Source of the DNA: CAMYOC01 sp963704875
Lineage (GTDB): Bacteria > Pseudomonadota > Gammaproteobacteria > Steroidobacterales > XN24
NCBI GenBank assembly: GCA_963704875.1
Contig: CAVPIA010000008.1
Location: 372,001 to 436,000, forward strand
Direction of reading: 5' to 3'
Length of the DNA: 64,000 nucleotides
In this document: positions 35,926-44,944 of the stretch, piece after piece
Layout: every line of letters starts with the position of its first letter
How positions within the stretch are numbered: the stretch's first letter is position 1
Made by a program: the position numbers and the translations under genes
Notes under the pieces: model-generated
What the model saw: only the letters and a program-made list of their open reading frames with translations
The model's database searches: none
Told to the model about the DNA's origin: nothing

Positions 35926-37752
35926 CTATTCGGGCAAAGTGACCTGAAACTCGATCGCGGCCAATTGTTCGGGCGAGCTGCCGACCTGCTGAAGAAATGC
36001 GGCCCATCGGGGATCGTCGTAAAGCGCGACAAAAAACGGCAGCAGAAACTGGTGATCAAGTCCGCCCTCGTTCTGCGCCACCGCTTTGTCCAGCCAGGCA
36101 AACGCGGCATCCGGGTCGCCGGCCATCGCATATACCTGGGCAACCTCGGAGGGCCACTCACCACCCCATCGCTGTATCAGCTCCTGCAGTGCCTGTTCAT
36201 ACTCGGCCTGCCGCCCGAGTGCACTCAGGCTCAGCGCCGTACCCTTGACGCGATATTCGTCGTCCCCGACCTCCAGTTCGTATTGCTCCAGCGCAGCTTG
36301 CGGCTCTCCATCGAATAACAACGCTGTAGCCACCACGTAGTGCGCGCCGAGGTAATCGGCACTCAGCCGCAGCGCGGTACGGGCGGAGTTCGCAGCAGCT
36401 TGCCATTGCCTGTCATACAAATAGTAGATGCCAAGATTGTAGTGACTGGTGGGATTCACCGGATCGCGGGCGACCATGTATCGGCCCAATTCGATCGCCT
36501 CATCGAGCCGGCCGAGGCCGACCAGCAATGCGGCCGCGCTACCGATGATGCCGCGATTGGGTGGCCCCAGAGCCAGTGCCCGTTCAATATGTCGCGCCGC
36601 GGTCGCCGGGTCATTGTCGTAATACATCGCCAGCCAGCCCAGCTGCGCATGGGCATTGGCGTTATCCGGATCCACAGCAAGCGCTCTTTGGGTCATCTCA
36701 CGCGACAGGGCGAAGCCCTCCGCCGGAGGCAGCAAGCCGTTGCTTGCCTGGTTATTGTAGTTGCTGGCAAGACCGTCCATTGCAGCGGTGTACTCCGGAT
36801 CGATCAGCAGCGCTTGCTCGAACAGCAGGTTGGACTCGGCAAGGCTTTTCTTCGTCAGTTGGCGGCTAAGGTGACGTCCCTGCAGATACAGTGCATAGGC
36901 CTCTGGATCGGTCTCTTCGATCGTCGGCGTGGCACCGAGTAAGGTAATCCTGAGCTGCTCCACGACCGTGCCGGCGATCTGATCCTGGATCGCGAAGATG
37001 TCATCCAGCGTCAGGTCGAAGGTCTCTGACCACAGATGCGTATCCGATCTCGCGTCGATCAGCTGCGCGGTGATACGCAACTGCTGACCTGCCTTGCGTA
37101 CCGAGCCCTCGAGAATATAGCCAACATTCAACTCGCGAGCCACGTCGATCAGATTGATGTCCCTGCCCTTGTATGAAAACGCCGACGTGCGAGAGATCAC
37201 ACGCAATTCCGGAATCGCCGCCAATAGATTCAGCAGTTCCTCGGCGATACCATCGGACATGTACTCCTGATCCTGATTGATGGACATGTCAGCAAACGGC
37301 AGTACCGCGATCGACTTGTCACCGTAGGACTCCACCAGCGCCTCGGCGCGGCCTGCCTGGCGCGCTTCCTCGGTGGCCGCGGCCAGCGCTTCGGCTTGCC
37401 GTTCCGGCGACAACAGGAACTTGTCCAGCGCGAAATAGCCCAGCGCCAGCGCCAGCACCACCAGAAAAACACGGTCCAGCTTTTTGCCGGTGGTCGGCGC
37501 GATGGAGCGGCTGCGGTCAACGTCCTTTTCCCGCTTGAGACCCTCCGGCGTCAGCTCGAAGGCCCAGGCGAAAACGACCACGGGCAACAGGCCGATGGCC
37601 AGCGTAATGACCACTGCGCGGATCGCCTGGTCACCAAACCCGAACGCCGGGAATATCGTCTCAACGACCTGGATGACCAGCCACCCGGCTACCACATAGG
37701 CGGCCGCGACACGCAGCACATTACGCCGTCTGAGCTCAGCGAAAAACGACAT
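35926..37752 (-). CDS. Membrane protein with TolB-like (FlgO-type) domain and TPR repeats
   Basis: 608 residues from MSFFAELRRRNVLRVAAAY at 37752; the frame is open further upstream without a credible start. One or two N-terminal helices and a third near residue 95 (VFLVVLALALGYFAL) come first. They are followed by the TolB-like N-terminal domain common in proteins annotated as adenylate-cyclase-like regulators: SIAVLPFADMSINQDQEYMS, LRVISRTSAFSYKGRD and YILEGSVRKAGQQLRITAQL. Then come about seven tetratricopeptide repeats (MDGLASNYNNQA, ANAHAQLGWLAMYY). No cyclase or DNA-binding domain is attached here. Role unknown, probably a protein-interaction platform facing the periplasm. Confidence 0.82.
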   Translation of the reverse strand: MSFFAELRRRNVLRVAAAYVVAGWLVIQVVETIFPAFGFGDQAIRAVVITLAIGLLPVVVFAWAFELTPEGLKREKDVDRSRSIAPTTGKKLDRVFLVVLALALGYFALDKFLLSPERQAEALAAATEEARQAGRAEALVESYGDKSIAVLPFADMSINQDQEYMSDGIAEELLNLLAAIPELRVISRTSAFSYKGRDINLIDVARELNVGYILEGSVRKAGQQLRITAQLIDARSDTHLWSETFDLTLDDIFAIQDQIAGTVVEQLRITLLGATPTIEETDPEAYALYLQGRHLSRQLTKKSLAESNLLFEQALLIDPEYTAAMDGLASNYNNQASNGLLPPAEGFALSREMTQRALAVDPDNANAHAQLGWLAMYYDNDPATAARHIERALALGPPNRGIIGSAAALLVGLGRLDEAIELGRYMVARDPVNPTSHYNLGIYYLYDRQWQAAANSARTALRLSADYLGAHYVVATALLFDGEPQAALEQYELEVGDDEYRVKGTALSLSALGRQAEYEQALQELIQRWGGEWPSEVAQVYAMAGDPDAAFAWLDKAVAQNEGGLDHQFLLPFFVALYDDPRWAAFLQQVGSSPEQLAAIEFQVTLPE

Positions 37753-38019
37753 GGCTACCGCGATACCCCCCCGTGATCGGTTCGATAATGAGCGAGCGCC
37801 CAGAGATTGTCGACCTCTCCGGGGTCTCACGCGGTGGGCGGAATCGGCTCCAGACCCGAATGGCAAGCCAAAGTCAGCGGCTGGACGCAGTCCAACGCCT
37901 GGTTCTCCGCTTCTACTCAGGGACGCTGGCGATCTGCCCGAATGGCTAGATACGGGGCAGAACTGGTGGTTCCCAATATTGTCCTTCGGCGCCACGGAAA
38001 TGGGCGCGGTCGCGGTGGA

Positions 38020-38364
38020 TCAGCTCTTTGATCCGAACTCGTTGATATTCAGCAGGAACGCCTTGCCATCCGTGGCAACCAGCCCGACGTCTCGCAGGTA
38101 GTCGTAACAGACGCTATCCAGGTCTACGTTCGACTCGATCACGTTTACGACATAACCGCTTTCGCCGAGATCCAGAATCGTAGTCCGCTTGTCCGGTTTC
38201 TTTTCGAACATCGTTGTCTTGCGGTCATAGACAAAGGCATAACCCTCGACGCGACAAACCGCGCCTTCGGTGGCCAGTACTTCGCCAAGGAAATGTCGTC
38301 GCGTCGAGTTGTCGTACAACGCTCTGTAAACGATATGTACCTTGTCGCCTTTGTCGATGACCAT
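38020..38364 (-). CDS. Conserved-looking hypothetical protein, 114 residues
   Basis: From MVIDKGDKVHIVYRALYDN at 38364, with GGAGAA upstream. A small soluble protein, beta-rich by pattern: HFLGEVLATEGAVCRVEGYAF resembles an SH3-like or OB-like barrel, and TTILDLGESGYVVNVI continues it. There is no signal peptide or membrane segment. I do not recognise the family. It stands alone between the TolB-like gene and the ion channel gene. Confidence 0.6.
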   Translation of the reverse strand: MVIDKGDKVHIVYRALYDNSTRRHFLGEVLATEGAVCRVEGYAFVYDRKTTMFEKKPDKRTTILDLGESGYVVNVIESNVDLDSVCYDYLRDVGLVATDGKAFLLNINEFGSKS

Positions 38365-38659
38365 GTTCGTTCTCCGGGCGGGATGGATGACACTGCTGAA
38401 ACTGCTGACAACACAATAACAAAATACCCTTGCAGGCGGATCTGCAGACGGATCTGGCGGGCACTCTTCGGAGCCCTGCTGAAACACCTCTCTGACATTG
38501 GCCAGGCTGCGGCGATGGCCAGATCATCGCGCCGCCCTCAGCGCCGTCACCGCCTTTTACGCGGGCGCAACCTGGCCCCAATCCGGAAGCAGGCAGTGAG
38601 CGGTAGCGCGGCCAGCTCCCGGCATATTCAACGGGTCAGGCAAATCGCCTGGTGTCACA

Positions 38660-39208
38660 TCAACGCGCCGCCGGGATCTCCTGTATGTGCTGCCAGACAT
38701 CCTGTAGCGTCACGAACAGGAACGCCGTCGAACAGCCAAACATCAGCACTCCGGTTATCGCGATCAGCGTGCTGAGATGTCTCCATGGGTACTTCAACAG
38801 GATGTCGCCGTAGCCCAGGGTTGTCATCGATGCGGCGGCGAAGTAAACCCCCTCGGTGATGCTGGGCAACAACTGTGTGCGGCGCAAAAAGATGCCCCAT
38901 ACAACGGCCTGAGTCACATGCGCTGACAGGAGTGCGAAGAAGCAGCCGAGGAGGAAAAGCTTGCCGGTATGTTTCGGGCCGATTTTCTCCAGAAGCCATG
39001 GCTTGTAACGCAACATTTCGCCGATGACATCGAAAATCACCAGCACATGAAAATAAAACAGCACCAGCGCCAGCAACAGTGCAAAGCCATAGATCCCGGC
39101 AATCCTGTTACGGGAAGGAAGAAGATGCTTGTCTATCTTCGTTCCATCTGACGTGTTTTGACGCACGTCTGCGTTTGCGGCCGGTGTTTCAATTGGCTTG
39201 CCGTTCAC
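38660..39208 (-). CDS. Ion-channel protein with potassium-type selectivity filter
   Basis: 182 residues with three or four hydrophobic segments (GFALLLALVLFYFHVLVIFDVI, LFLLGCFFALLSAHV, LIAITGVLMFGCSTAFLFV). Before the last is a pore loop with AASMTTLGYGDILL, whose TTLGYGD matches the potassium-channel filter. No cytoplasmic regulatory domain (RCK) follows. It fits the two-pore-helix ion channel family (Ion_trans_2). The ClC antiporter gene follows upstream on the same strand, so both handle ion balance, although the gap is 169 bases. Confidence 0.82.
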   Translation of the reverse strand: MNGKPIETPAANADVRQNTSDGTKIDKHLLPSRNRIAGIYGFALLLALVLFYFHVLVIFDVIGEMLRYKPWLLEKIGPKHTGKLFLLGCFFALLSAHVTQAVVWGIFLRRTQLLPSITEGVYFAAASMTTLGYGDILLKYPWRHLSTLIAITGVLMFGCSTAFLFVTLQDVWQHIQEIPAAR

Positions 39209-39377
39209 TCATGTCTCCTGCTTCGGGACTGACCTCAAATCCATGGCATCGAGTCTAATTGTTTCCGGCAATCGGCCAGGGTTTTTGTTGTCGGTACTGT
39301 CTCATTTTTGTGAGCAGCACAAGAAAATGAGAAGAGTCGAAAGCCCCTGAATGACAGCACTTCAAGCTGACCAGACA

Positions 39378-40697
39378 TTACATTGCTTTTGCTGCTCCGA
39401 TGGTGCGAGCCTTCATGCAATCATAGATGGGCGAATTGCCCATCAATGTGGGAACGGCCATCGCCGCGAAAGAAGCCCAGAGCATCGGTAATGCCTGATT
39501 GAAGGCGCCGGTCATCTCGAAGATCAGAATCATCCCGGTCACGGGCGCTCGAACCGTTGCGGTCAGGAAAGCCGCCATGCCGGCGATAGCAAAGGTGGCC
39601 GGGGTGGCGCCGGAATCTGCCACGAATTGTGGGCATAGCAGGCCGAATCCCAGGCCGAGGCAGGCACCCAATGCAAGGATAGGCGCGAACAGGCCGCCCG
39701 GCGTGCCGGCGGCATAGGACATCGGGCCGAGTAAAAACCGAAGGGCGAAAATGATGGGCAATGCTGTCAGTCCGATTCCACCGACGAGAGCCTGCTGGGA
39801 AATCGTATCGCCGCCGCCAACCATGTCTGGTGCAAACCATCCCAACGCACCCACCAGTGCGCCGATAAACAGGGCCCGAACCTCCGGTCGCCAACGGGTC
39901 AAACCGTCAAACAGCGCACAGGTTTTGATAATCAGGCGGTTGTATGCAACCCCTGCCAGCCCGGCCAGGATACCCAATAAGGCAAAGATGGGCCCGGTCC
40001 AGGACTTGGGATCGGGGAGTTTTGGCACGCTGAAGTCGGGTTGCTGGCCGAGCAACAGTGATGCGACCGCGATGGCCGAACAGGAGGTGCCCAGCGCGGC
40101 GATGGCAATCCGAATATCAAACCGACGGACCAGTTCTTCCAGCACGAATACCGCGCCGGCTATCGGGGCATTGAAGGCCACGGCCAGCCCGGCGCCGGCA
40201 CCCGATGCGAACAGAGCAATACGATCAGTGGTTCGCAACCGGAAAGTACTGCCCCAGAATTGGGCCAGATTCGCGCCCATTTGCACGCTGGGACCTTCCC
40301 GTCCGAGCGCTAAACCACCCCCGATGGCCAACAGGCCACCGATGAATTTAATCGGCAGCAGGAGCAGCGGGGCGGCGGGCAACTTGCCCTCAATCACCGC
40401 CTCGACGTGGGGAATACCGCTGCCGGCCGCAGGTTGCCCGGAACGCTGCACCAGCCAGGCAGCAACAGCGGTGGTGGCTGCAACTGCGGTACAAACCATA
40501 ACGAAGCCCAGCAACGGCCACTGCTGAGCCCAGGTGATCGCGTCCGTGCGACCAGTGTTCATGTGGTCCAGTGCCACCCGAAAGCAGCCGATAACAAGGC
40601 CGATTGCGGCACCGGTGAGAAGCGACAACAGGCTCAGTTTGACCAAACCGGACTTTCCGCTTTCGCTGGCCTGAACCCCTTCGGAGTTCGTACTCAT
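39378..40697 (-). CDS. ClC-family H+/Cl- antiporter
   Basis: 439 residues with the ClC signature blocks GSGIPHVE (chloride-binding Ser), GREGPSVQMG (gating glutamate) and GTPGGLFAPILALGACLG. The intracellular proton glutamate is also present (VFVLEELVRRFD), which marks exchangers rather than channels. No CBS domains. It resembles ClcA, which exchanges chloride for protons and supports acid resistance. A short leader of 80 bases separates it from a REP-like palindrome. Confidence 0.9.
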   Translation of the reverse strand: MSTNSEGVQASESGKSGLVKLSLLSLLTGAAIGLVIGCFRVALDHMNTGRTDAITWAQQWPLLGFVMVCTAVAATTAVAAWLVQRSGQPAAGSGIPHVEAVIEGKLPAAPLLLLPIKFIGGLLAIGGGLALGREGPSVQMGANLAQFWGSTFRLRTTDRIALFASGAGAGLAVAFNAPIAGAVFVLEELVRRFDIRIAIAALGTSCSAIAVASLLLGQQPDFSVPKLPDPKSWTGPIFALLGILAGLAGVAYNRLIIKTCALFDGLTRWRPEVRALFIGALVGALGWFAPDMVGGGDTISQQALVGGIGLTALPIIFALRFLLGPMSYAAGTPGGLFAPILALGACLGLGFGLLCPQFVADSGATPATFAIAGMAAFLTATVRAPVTGMILIFEMTGAFNQALPMLWASFAAMAVPTLMGNSPIYDCMKARTIGAAKAM

Positions 40698-40775
40698 AGC
40701 TGCAAGATTCCTGATGTCAGAAGGAGTACTTTTTAGTCATTCGCGTTTCCGCAAAGGCTAATGCGTAACTATCAA

Positions 40776-40833
40776 ATCTAATTGGGGTCAGAGTAAAGAC
40801 TATTTGTGGTTTTTACTCTGACCCCAATTAGAT
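40776..40833. repeat. REP-like palindrome, perfect 22-bp arms
   Basis: Arms at 40776-40797 and 40812-40833 are perfect inverse complements around a 14-base loop and contain TTGGGGTCAGAGTAAA. The same core brackets the RAYT transposase gene about 600-1,400 bases further on. This is the standard look of a REP/BIME unit mobilised by that transposase. Confidence 0.85.
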
Positions 40834-40927
40834 TGGAAGCAGTCGCCGATGCCCTGCTGGAGAAACTCACTTAATCTACCTTTTGGCGCATCCCGCGCCG
40901 GCCGACACAGCGGCCGCGGGCCGTCCG

Positions 40928-41269
40928 CTAGGCGCGCCGCGCAGCCATGAACTCGCGGACAATCAGGGCGAATAGCGTCGCGCTCAAAGCCAGCATGCCG
41001 ACATTGACCGTCAGGGCGAGCGGGCTCATGGCGGCTGCGCGGATGGCGAGCGCCGCCGCGGGGGCAAGGGCGCCTAGCAGTGCGACGAGCCCGGCGACCG
41101 GCAGCAGGTACTTGCGAAAACCAGCGAATCCCATCGCAAGGACCGCGACGATCGCCAATGCGCCGCCCACGTAGGCGGGCAGCAGGGCGGTACGGCTGGA
41201 AGACATAAGGAAAGCGCCGACGCCAAGCGCGATCAACAGCACCGCAAACACGATGATTTTCTTGGGCAT
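40928..41269 (-). CDS. Small four-helix membrane protein
   Basis: 113 residues with four hydrophobic segments (KIIVFAVLLIALGVGAFLM, AYVGGALAIVAVLAMGFAGF, YLLPVAGLVALLGALAPAAALAI, LTVNVGMLALSATLFALIV) and a basic tail. No family is recognised. It lies between a REP-like palindrome and the RAYT element, on the same strand as ClC, and its base composition is close to that of the GC-rich genes to the right. Confidence 0.6.
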   Translation of the reverse strand: MPKKIIVFAVLLIALGVGAFLMSSSRTALLPAYVGGALAIVAVLAMGFAGFRKYLLPVAGLVALLGALAPAAALAIRAAAMSPLALTVNVGMLALSATLFALIVREFMAARRA

Positions 41270-41380
41270 TGGGGGAGACTCCGGAAGATTGCCAAACCAG
41301 CGACAGTAACATATTAGCCGCGGTAGTAAACCAATGCGAGAATGCGCCTGTCCTGTTCACGCGATTCCCCGCGTGTTCAG

Positions 41381-42207
41381 GGTCAGAGTAAAAACTATTC
41401 GTGCTTAAGCTTTGCTGACGTTCGATGATTTTGGGCCACGTTTAAGATGCCGAAGGCGTGCACCGGTTAACGCCTCGACTTCGGCCCTGAAACGATCGTT
41501 TCCCAGGATCAGACCTTTATTTAACGCGTCGCGCATATCTGTAATCACTTGTGCAGTAAGTTGCTGCCTGAAGAATTCACGATAGGCGGACACTCTTGCT
41601 TCCAGCGTCTCGCCAAGCGCCAGATATTCCGAGTGCGGTTGCCACAGCTTTACCGCTTGACCGAAGGCGTGGGCCCGATAACTCGACCACGTGTAGTCGG
41701 CTGGATCGCTGACTATCCCAGCCCTGACAGGGTTTAGCTCGATGTATCTTTGACAGGTGAGCAAGTAACCACTGCTCTGGACTATGCACGATTTAAAACG
41801 CCCTTCAAACAGTGTGCCGGTGCGGCGATATCGATAATTGAAACGCCGGACGTAGTACCTCCCCAGGTACTGCATACAACGCGATACGGACTCGGCGGTA
41901 TCCGGGGTCACAAGAAGGTGCACGTGATTGGTCATGAAGACCCAGGCATGCACATTTACACCGAATCTCTCAGCCGCGGCAAGTAGCCAGTTAGCGTAGG
42001 CTTTCAAGTCCGATTCATCTGCGAAACAGACTTGCCGATTATTACCGCGCTGTACAACATGTACCGGCAAACCGGGCGGGCAATGTCTACGTCTTCGTGG
42101 CATAAACGACTCTGAACAAGAATTCGTCCAGCTTGGCCGACGCAGCTCACCCGGCGCTACCCGCCATTCCCTTCAATTCACCGAGTTTTTACTCTGACCC
42201 CATTAAT
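41381..42207 (-). mobile_element. RAYT transposase unit bracketed by REP-type ends
   Basis: GGTCAGAGTAAAAACT begins at 41381, and the inverse complement AGTTTTTACTCTGACC-type sequence ends at 42207, enclosing one transposase gene. Both match the core of the palindrome at 40776-40833. No target duplication was seen. RAYT units are usually resident genes that scatter short REP sequences rather than self-mobile elements. Confidence 0.75.
41405..42103 (-). CDS. REP-associated tyrosine transposase (RAYT/TnpA-REP)
   Basis: 232 residues of the IS200/Y1 transposase superfamily. The N-terminus PRRRRHCPPGLPVHVVQRGNN and the HUH-type metal site in FMTNHVHLLVTP are both clear. The catalytic tyrosine lies in the SRCMQYLGRYYVRRFN region, followed by GTLFEGRFKSCIV and QRYIELNPVRAGIV, typical of RAYT proteins. 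It nicks and joins single-stranded REP DNA. No frameshift or stop is seen, so it could be active. It ends just inside the left flanking repeat. Confidence 0.93.
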   Translation of the reverse strand: MPRRRRHCPPGLPVHVVQRGNNRQVCFADESDLKAYANWLLAAAERFGVNVHAWVFMTNHVHLLVTPDTAESVSRCMQYLGRYYVRRFNYRYRRTGTLFEGRFKSCIVQSSGYLLTCQRYIELNPVRAGIVSDPADYTWSSYRAHAFGQAVKLWQPHSEYLALGETLEARVSAYREFFRQQLTAQVITDMRDALNKGLILGNDRFRAEVEALTGARLRHLKRGPKSSNVSKA

Positions 42208-42410
42208 CAGGACACGGCGCCGTCTACCGGCGCCATCGCCCCGAGGACACGCTGCTCTACCAGATTGTTGCGCAGCATTACCCGGCCTTTGCAGGGATGA
42301 TGCGCGCCCAGGGCCAGTCACTGCCGGGGTTCGTGCAACGGGAGTTCGAGGACTACCTGAAGTGCGGCCGACTGGAATCATGGCGCACCGCGGCCCGCTC
42401 AACTATATGA
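42207..42410 (+). pseudogene. IS91-type transposase N-terminal remnant
   Basis: A frame of 67 codons, stop at 42408-42410. From 42225 it reads as the zinc-binding N-terminal region of IS91-family transposases (EDTLLYQIVAQHYPAF, then LPGFVQREFEDYLKCGRLE). The 5' end is cut by the RAYT unit, and the Cys cluster that should follow is lost where the GC-rich antiporter segment begins. It marks an old recombination junction. Confidence 0.8.
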
Positions 42411-42490
42411 GTTTAGAGGCCGAAGAAAAACCGGGGCCATGGAATGCAGCACACCGTAGCCCCGCTGCAGGCGACGCCAGGGTTCAGACC

Positions 42491-43042
42491 ATGATGGCAA
42501 CCGCAACTACCGCCGGGCAGGCGTCCCACGGTGCGCGCGGCTCTAGTCCGCGCATGCCGCATGCGCTGGCTGCCGGCTTGACGATCTTCGCCTTCTGGCT
42601 GGTGATTTCGGCATCGCTCGAGCCCGGGGACTTGCTGCTCGGTGTGGTGCTTTCGGCGGTGCTGGGCGTCTGGTCGGCGCAGTTCCTGTGGGCTGGCGCG
42701 GCGCCCCGGGTATCGCTGCGCCAGCTGTTCGCCCTGCTGCGCTACCTGCCGGGCTTCAGTGTCACGGTGTTCCGGTCCGCGGTGCATGTCGCGCGCGTGG
42801 TCGTGGATCCGCGCCTGCCGATCAGCCCGCGGCTGATCACATGTCGCACCGGACTGCGGCGCGAGATCTCGCGCATCGCGTTCGCCCAGTCGGTCTCGCT
42901 GACGCCGGGGACGCTGACGGTCGACATGGACGGCGGCACTTTCCTGGTGCATTGCCTTGACGAGCAATCGGCCGCGCGCATTCTCAGCGGGGAACTCGAA
43001 CGGCAGATCGCGCGAGTGTTCGACGGGGGGGAGGACACGTGA
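42491..43042 (+). CDS. mrpE: MrpE/MnhE (MbhA-type) antiporter subunit
   Basis: 183 residues from the ATG at 42491 (AGG nine bases upstream). The family is usually near 160 residues, so the ATG at 42554 is a good alternative. Two membrane segments (AAGLTIFAFWLVISASL, LLLGVVLSAVLGVWSAQF) are followed by the typical YLPGFSVTVFRSAVHVARVV, SPRLITCRTGL and SLTPGTLTVDMDGGTFLVHCL. MrpE is needed for antiporter assembly. The stop overlaps the next gene's GTG (GTGA). Confidence 0.85.
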   Translation: MMATATTAGQASHGARGSSPRMPHALAAGLTIFAFWLVISASLEPGDLLLGVVLSAVLGVWSAQFLWAGAAPRVSLRQLFALLRYLPGFSVTVFRSAVHVARVVVDPRLPISPRLITCRTGLRREISRIAFAQSVSLTPGTLTVDMDGGTFLVHCLDEQSAARILSGELERQIARVFDGGEDT

Positions 43043-43317
43043 ACGCCTTCTTCTGGGGACTCGCCTCCTTCCTGCTCGTCAATGCATTTGCATGCCTGTG
43101 GCGGGCCTTCGTCGGACCGACGGTCCTGGACCGGATCCTGGCGACGAACGTGGTTTGCACCAAGGCCCTGCTCGTGCTCGTGCTGCTCGGCCTGGCGTTC
43201 GGGCGGGAGCTGCTGCTCGATGTCGCGCTGGTGTACGGCTTGCTCAATTTCGGCATCACGATCGCAGCGACCCGGCTTCTGGAGACCGGACGGCTGAAGG
43301 GGAGCTGGCAACGATGA
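43039..43317 (+). CDS. mrpF: MrpF/MnhF (MbhB-type) antiporter subunit
   Basis: 92 residues, three helices, starting at a GTG with GGAGG just upstream. LWRAFVGPTVLDRILATNVV and ALVYGLLNFGITIAATRLLE are characteristic. Small structural subunit of the cation/proton antiporter, in the cytoplasmic membrane. It overlaps mrpE before it and mrpG after it by four bases each. Confidence 0.9.
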   Translation: MNAFFWGLASFLLVNAFACLWRAFVGPTVLDRILATNVVCTKALLVLVLLGLAFGRELLLDVALVYGLLNFGITIAATRLLETGRLKGSWQR

Positions 43318-43637
43318 CCGGCATGCTTGTCCACGCTCTGACGATCGCGCTCGCCGTCACAGGCGCGCTGTTCTTTCTCGCGGGGACACTCGGCCTGCTG
43401 CGCTTGCCTGATTTCTACTCGAGGGTCCACGCGGCGACCAAGTGCGACACGGTCGGCGCGGGCGCGATCCTCTTGGCCCTGGCGATCCACGTCGCGCCGC
43501 ATCCGGAGGCGCTGAAGATCCTCGTCCTCCTGCTGCTGGTGCTGCTCTCGAGCCCGACCTCAGGTCATGCGCTGGCGCGCGCGGCTCACCACACCGGCCT
43601 CGAGCCCTGGCGCCGGCCCAGGGAGCGCGCCAAGTGA
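43314..43637 (+). CDS. mrpG: MrpG/MnhG (MbhC-type) antiporter subunit
   Basis: 107 residues, three helices. The conserved LGLLRLPDFYSRVHAATKCDTVGAG block is complete, as is LLLVLLSSPTSGHALARAAH. Start ATG overlaps the mrpF stop; its own stop overlaps the next GTG. Confidence 0.92.
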   Translation: MTGMLVHALTIALAVTGALFFLAGTLGLLRLPDFYSRVHAATKCDTVGAGAILLALAIHVAPHPEALKILVLLLLVLLSSPTSGHALARAAHHTGLEPWRRPRERAK

Positions 43638-43876
43638 GCCAGGCATTCGATCTCGTGATGCTCGCCCTCCTGATCGCCATGGCGCTGGCGCTGGCGCGCA
43701 GCAAGGACCTGCTCGCAGCGGCCATCATCTTCTCCGGCTACAGCCTGGTCATGTGCCTGCTCTGGCAGCATCGTGGCGCGCCTGACGTCGCGATGACCGA
43801 AGCGGCGATCGGGGCGGGCGTCACGACGATCCTGGTGCTGCTCGCGATCGGCCGCACCGGGAGGCGCGAGAAATGA
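43634..43876 (+). CDS. MbhD-type subunit (DUF4040; equals part of MrpA C-terminus)
   Basis: 80 residues from a GTG start overlapping the mrpG stop. Three helices with ARSKDLLAAAIIFSGYSLVMC and APDVAMTEAAIGAGVTTILV, the DUF4040 pattern found at the C-terminus of MrpA and as free-standing MbhD in membrane-bound hydrogenases. The acidic residue in VAMTEAA is a presumed ion-path residue. Confidence 0.85.
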   Translation: MSQAFDLVMLALLIAMALALARSKDLLAAAIIFSGYSLVMCLLWQHRGAPDVAMTEAAIGAGVTTILVLLAIGRTGRREK

Positions 43877-44592
43877 AGAAACCGCTCGTTGCGGTCACGC
43901 TGGCTGCGGCCGCCGTGCCGATGCTGATCGGGGTCGCCGCCCTGCCGCGGCCGGGGGACCCTACCGCGCCGGCCCACACCCACGTCGCCGCGCACTATAT
44001 CGAGGCGGGCGCCCGCGAGACCGGCGCCGACAACCGGGTCACCGCAGTGTTGTTGAATTACCGCGCCTTCGACACCTTCGGCGAGGTGCTGGTCATCTTC
44101 GCCGCGCTGGCCGCCGTCATCGCGGTCCGGTCGCCGGCGACCCCGGGCGGCCGGGCGGACGATGTGCCCGGCCCCGGACCGGGCCTTCCGATCAGCCCGG
44201 TCGTCGCCTTCATCATCCGGCTCACGGCGCCGTTCATCGCGCTGTTCGGCGCCTTTGTCATTTTAAAGGGACACGTCTCGCCCGGCGGAGGTTTCCAGGG
44301 TGGCGTGATCCTCGGCGCGCTGCTGGTGCTGCTTAGCCTCGTGCTCGGGCGGGGCGCGGAACGGCCACTACTGCCCGTGCCGCTCACCCGCTGGTTGCAG
44401 GCCGCCGCGCCGCTCGCGTTCACAGGTGTCGGCCTTCTGGGCCTGGCGTTGACCGGCGCGCTGCTGGGTTATCCGGCGGAACCAGAACGGCAGGCCTTGC
44501 GGGAACTGATGATGATCACGCTGGACGTGGGCATCGGCATAGGCGGCGCGATGATCATCCTCGGCCTGTTCCTCGAGATGCGGGGCGACTGA
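43873..44592 (+). CDS. mrpB: MbhE-MrpB (MnhB) fused antiporter subunit
   Basis: 239 residues. The first 80 or so are MbhE-like (HYIEAGARETGADNRVTAVLLNYRAFDTFGE), a block normally in the MrpA C-terminus. The rest is MnhB: LTAPFIALFGAFVILKGHVSPGGGFQGGVI, then LMMITLDVGIGIGGAMIIL. Residues 84-105, rich in Pro and Gly, join them. The ATG overlaps the preceding stop. The fusion matches group-2-like antiporter operons and Mbh modules. Confidence 0.88.
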   Translation: MKKPLVAVTLAAAAVPMLIGVAALPRPGDPTAPAHTHVAAHYIEAGARETGADNRVTAVLLNYRAFDTFGEVLVIFAALAAVIAVRSPATPGGRADDVPGPGPGLPISPVVAFIIRLTAPFIALFGAFVILKGHVSPGGGFQGGVILGALLVLLSLVLGRGAERPLLPVPLTRWLQAAAPLAFTGVGLLGLALTGALLGYPAEPERQALRELMMITLDVGIGIGGAMIILGLFLEMRGD

Positions 44593-44593
44593 C

Positions 44594-44944
44594 ATGGACG
44601 ACTTGTGGGGCAACATCGATTACGCCGCCTTCGTGGGGCTGTTCTGCATCGGCCTGTATGTGGTCGTCGCCAAGCAGAATCTCATCAAGAAGCTGCTCGG
44701 CCTCAATATCATGGAGACGGCGGTGTTCGCCTTCATCGTCACCTCGGGCATGGTCGACGGCGGCACGGCGCCCATCATCGGTCCCGGTGCCACAGGACCT
44801 TTCGCGAGCCCGTTGCCGCATGCCCTGATCGTGACCGGGATCGTCGTCGCCGTGAGCATCACCGCGCTCGCGCTCAGCCTCATCGTTGAGATTTACCGGC
44901 AGTGCGGCACCCTCGAGGCCGACGAGCTCAAGGGAGCGGAATGA
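44594..44944 (+). CDS. mrpC: MrpC/MnhC (NuoK-like) antiporter subunit
   Basis: 116 residues, three helices. YAAFVGLFCIGLYVVVAKQNLIKKLLGLNIMETAVFAF and LPHALIVTGIVVAVSITALAL are the NuoK/MnhC signature blocks, including the glutamate in NIMETA. The stop overlaps the next ATG (ATGA). Confidence 0.92.
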   Translation: MDDLWGNIDYAAFVGLFCIGLYVVVAKQNLIKKLLGLNIMETAVFAFIVTSGMVDGGTAPIIGPGATGPFASPLPHALIVTGIVVAVSITALALSLIVEIYRQCGTLEADELKGAE

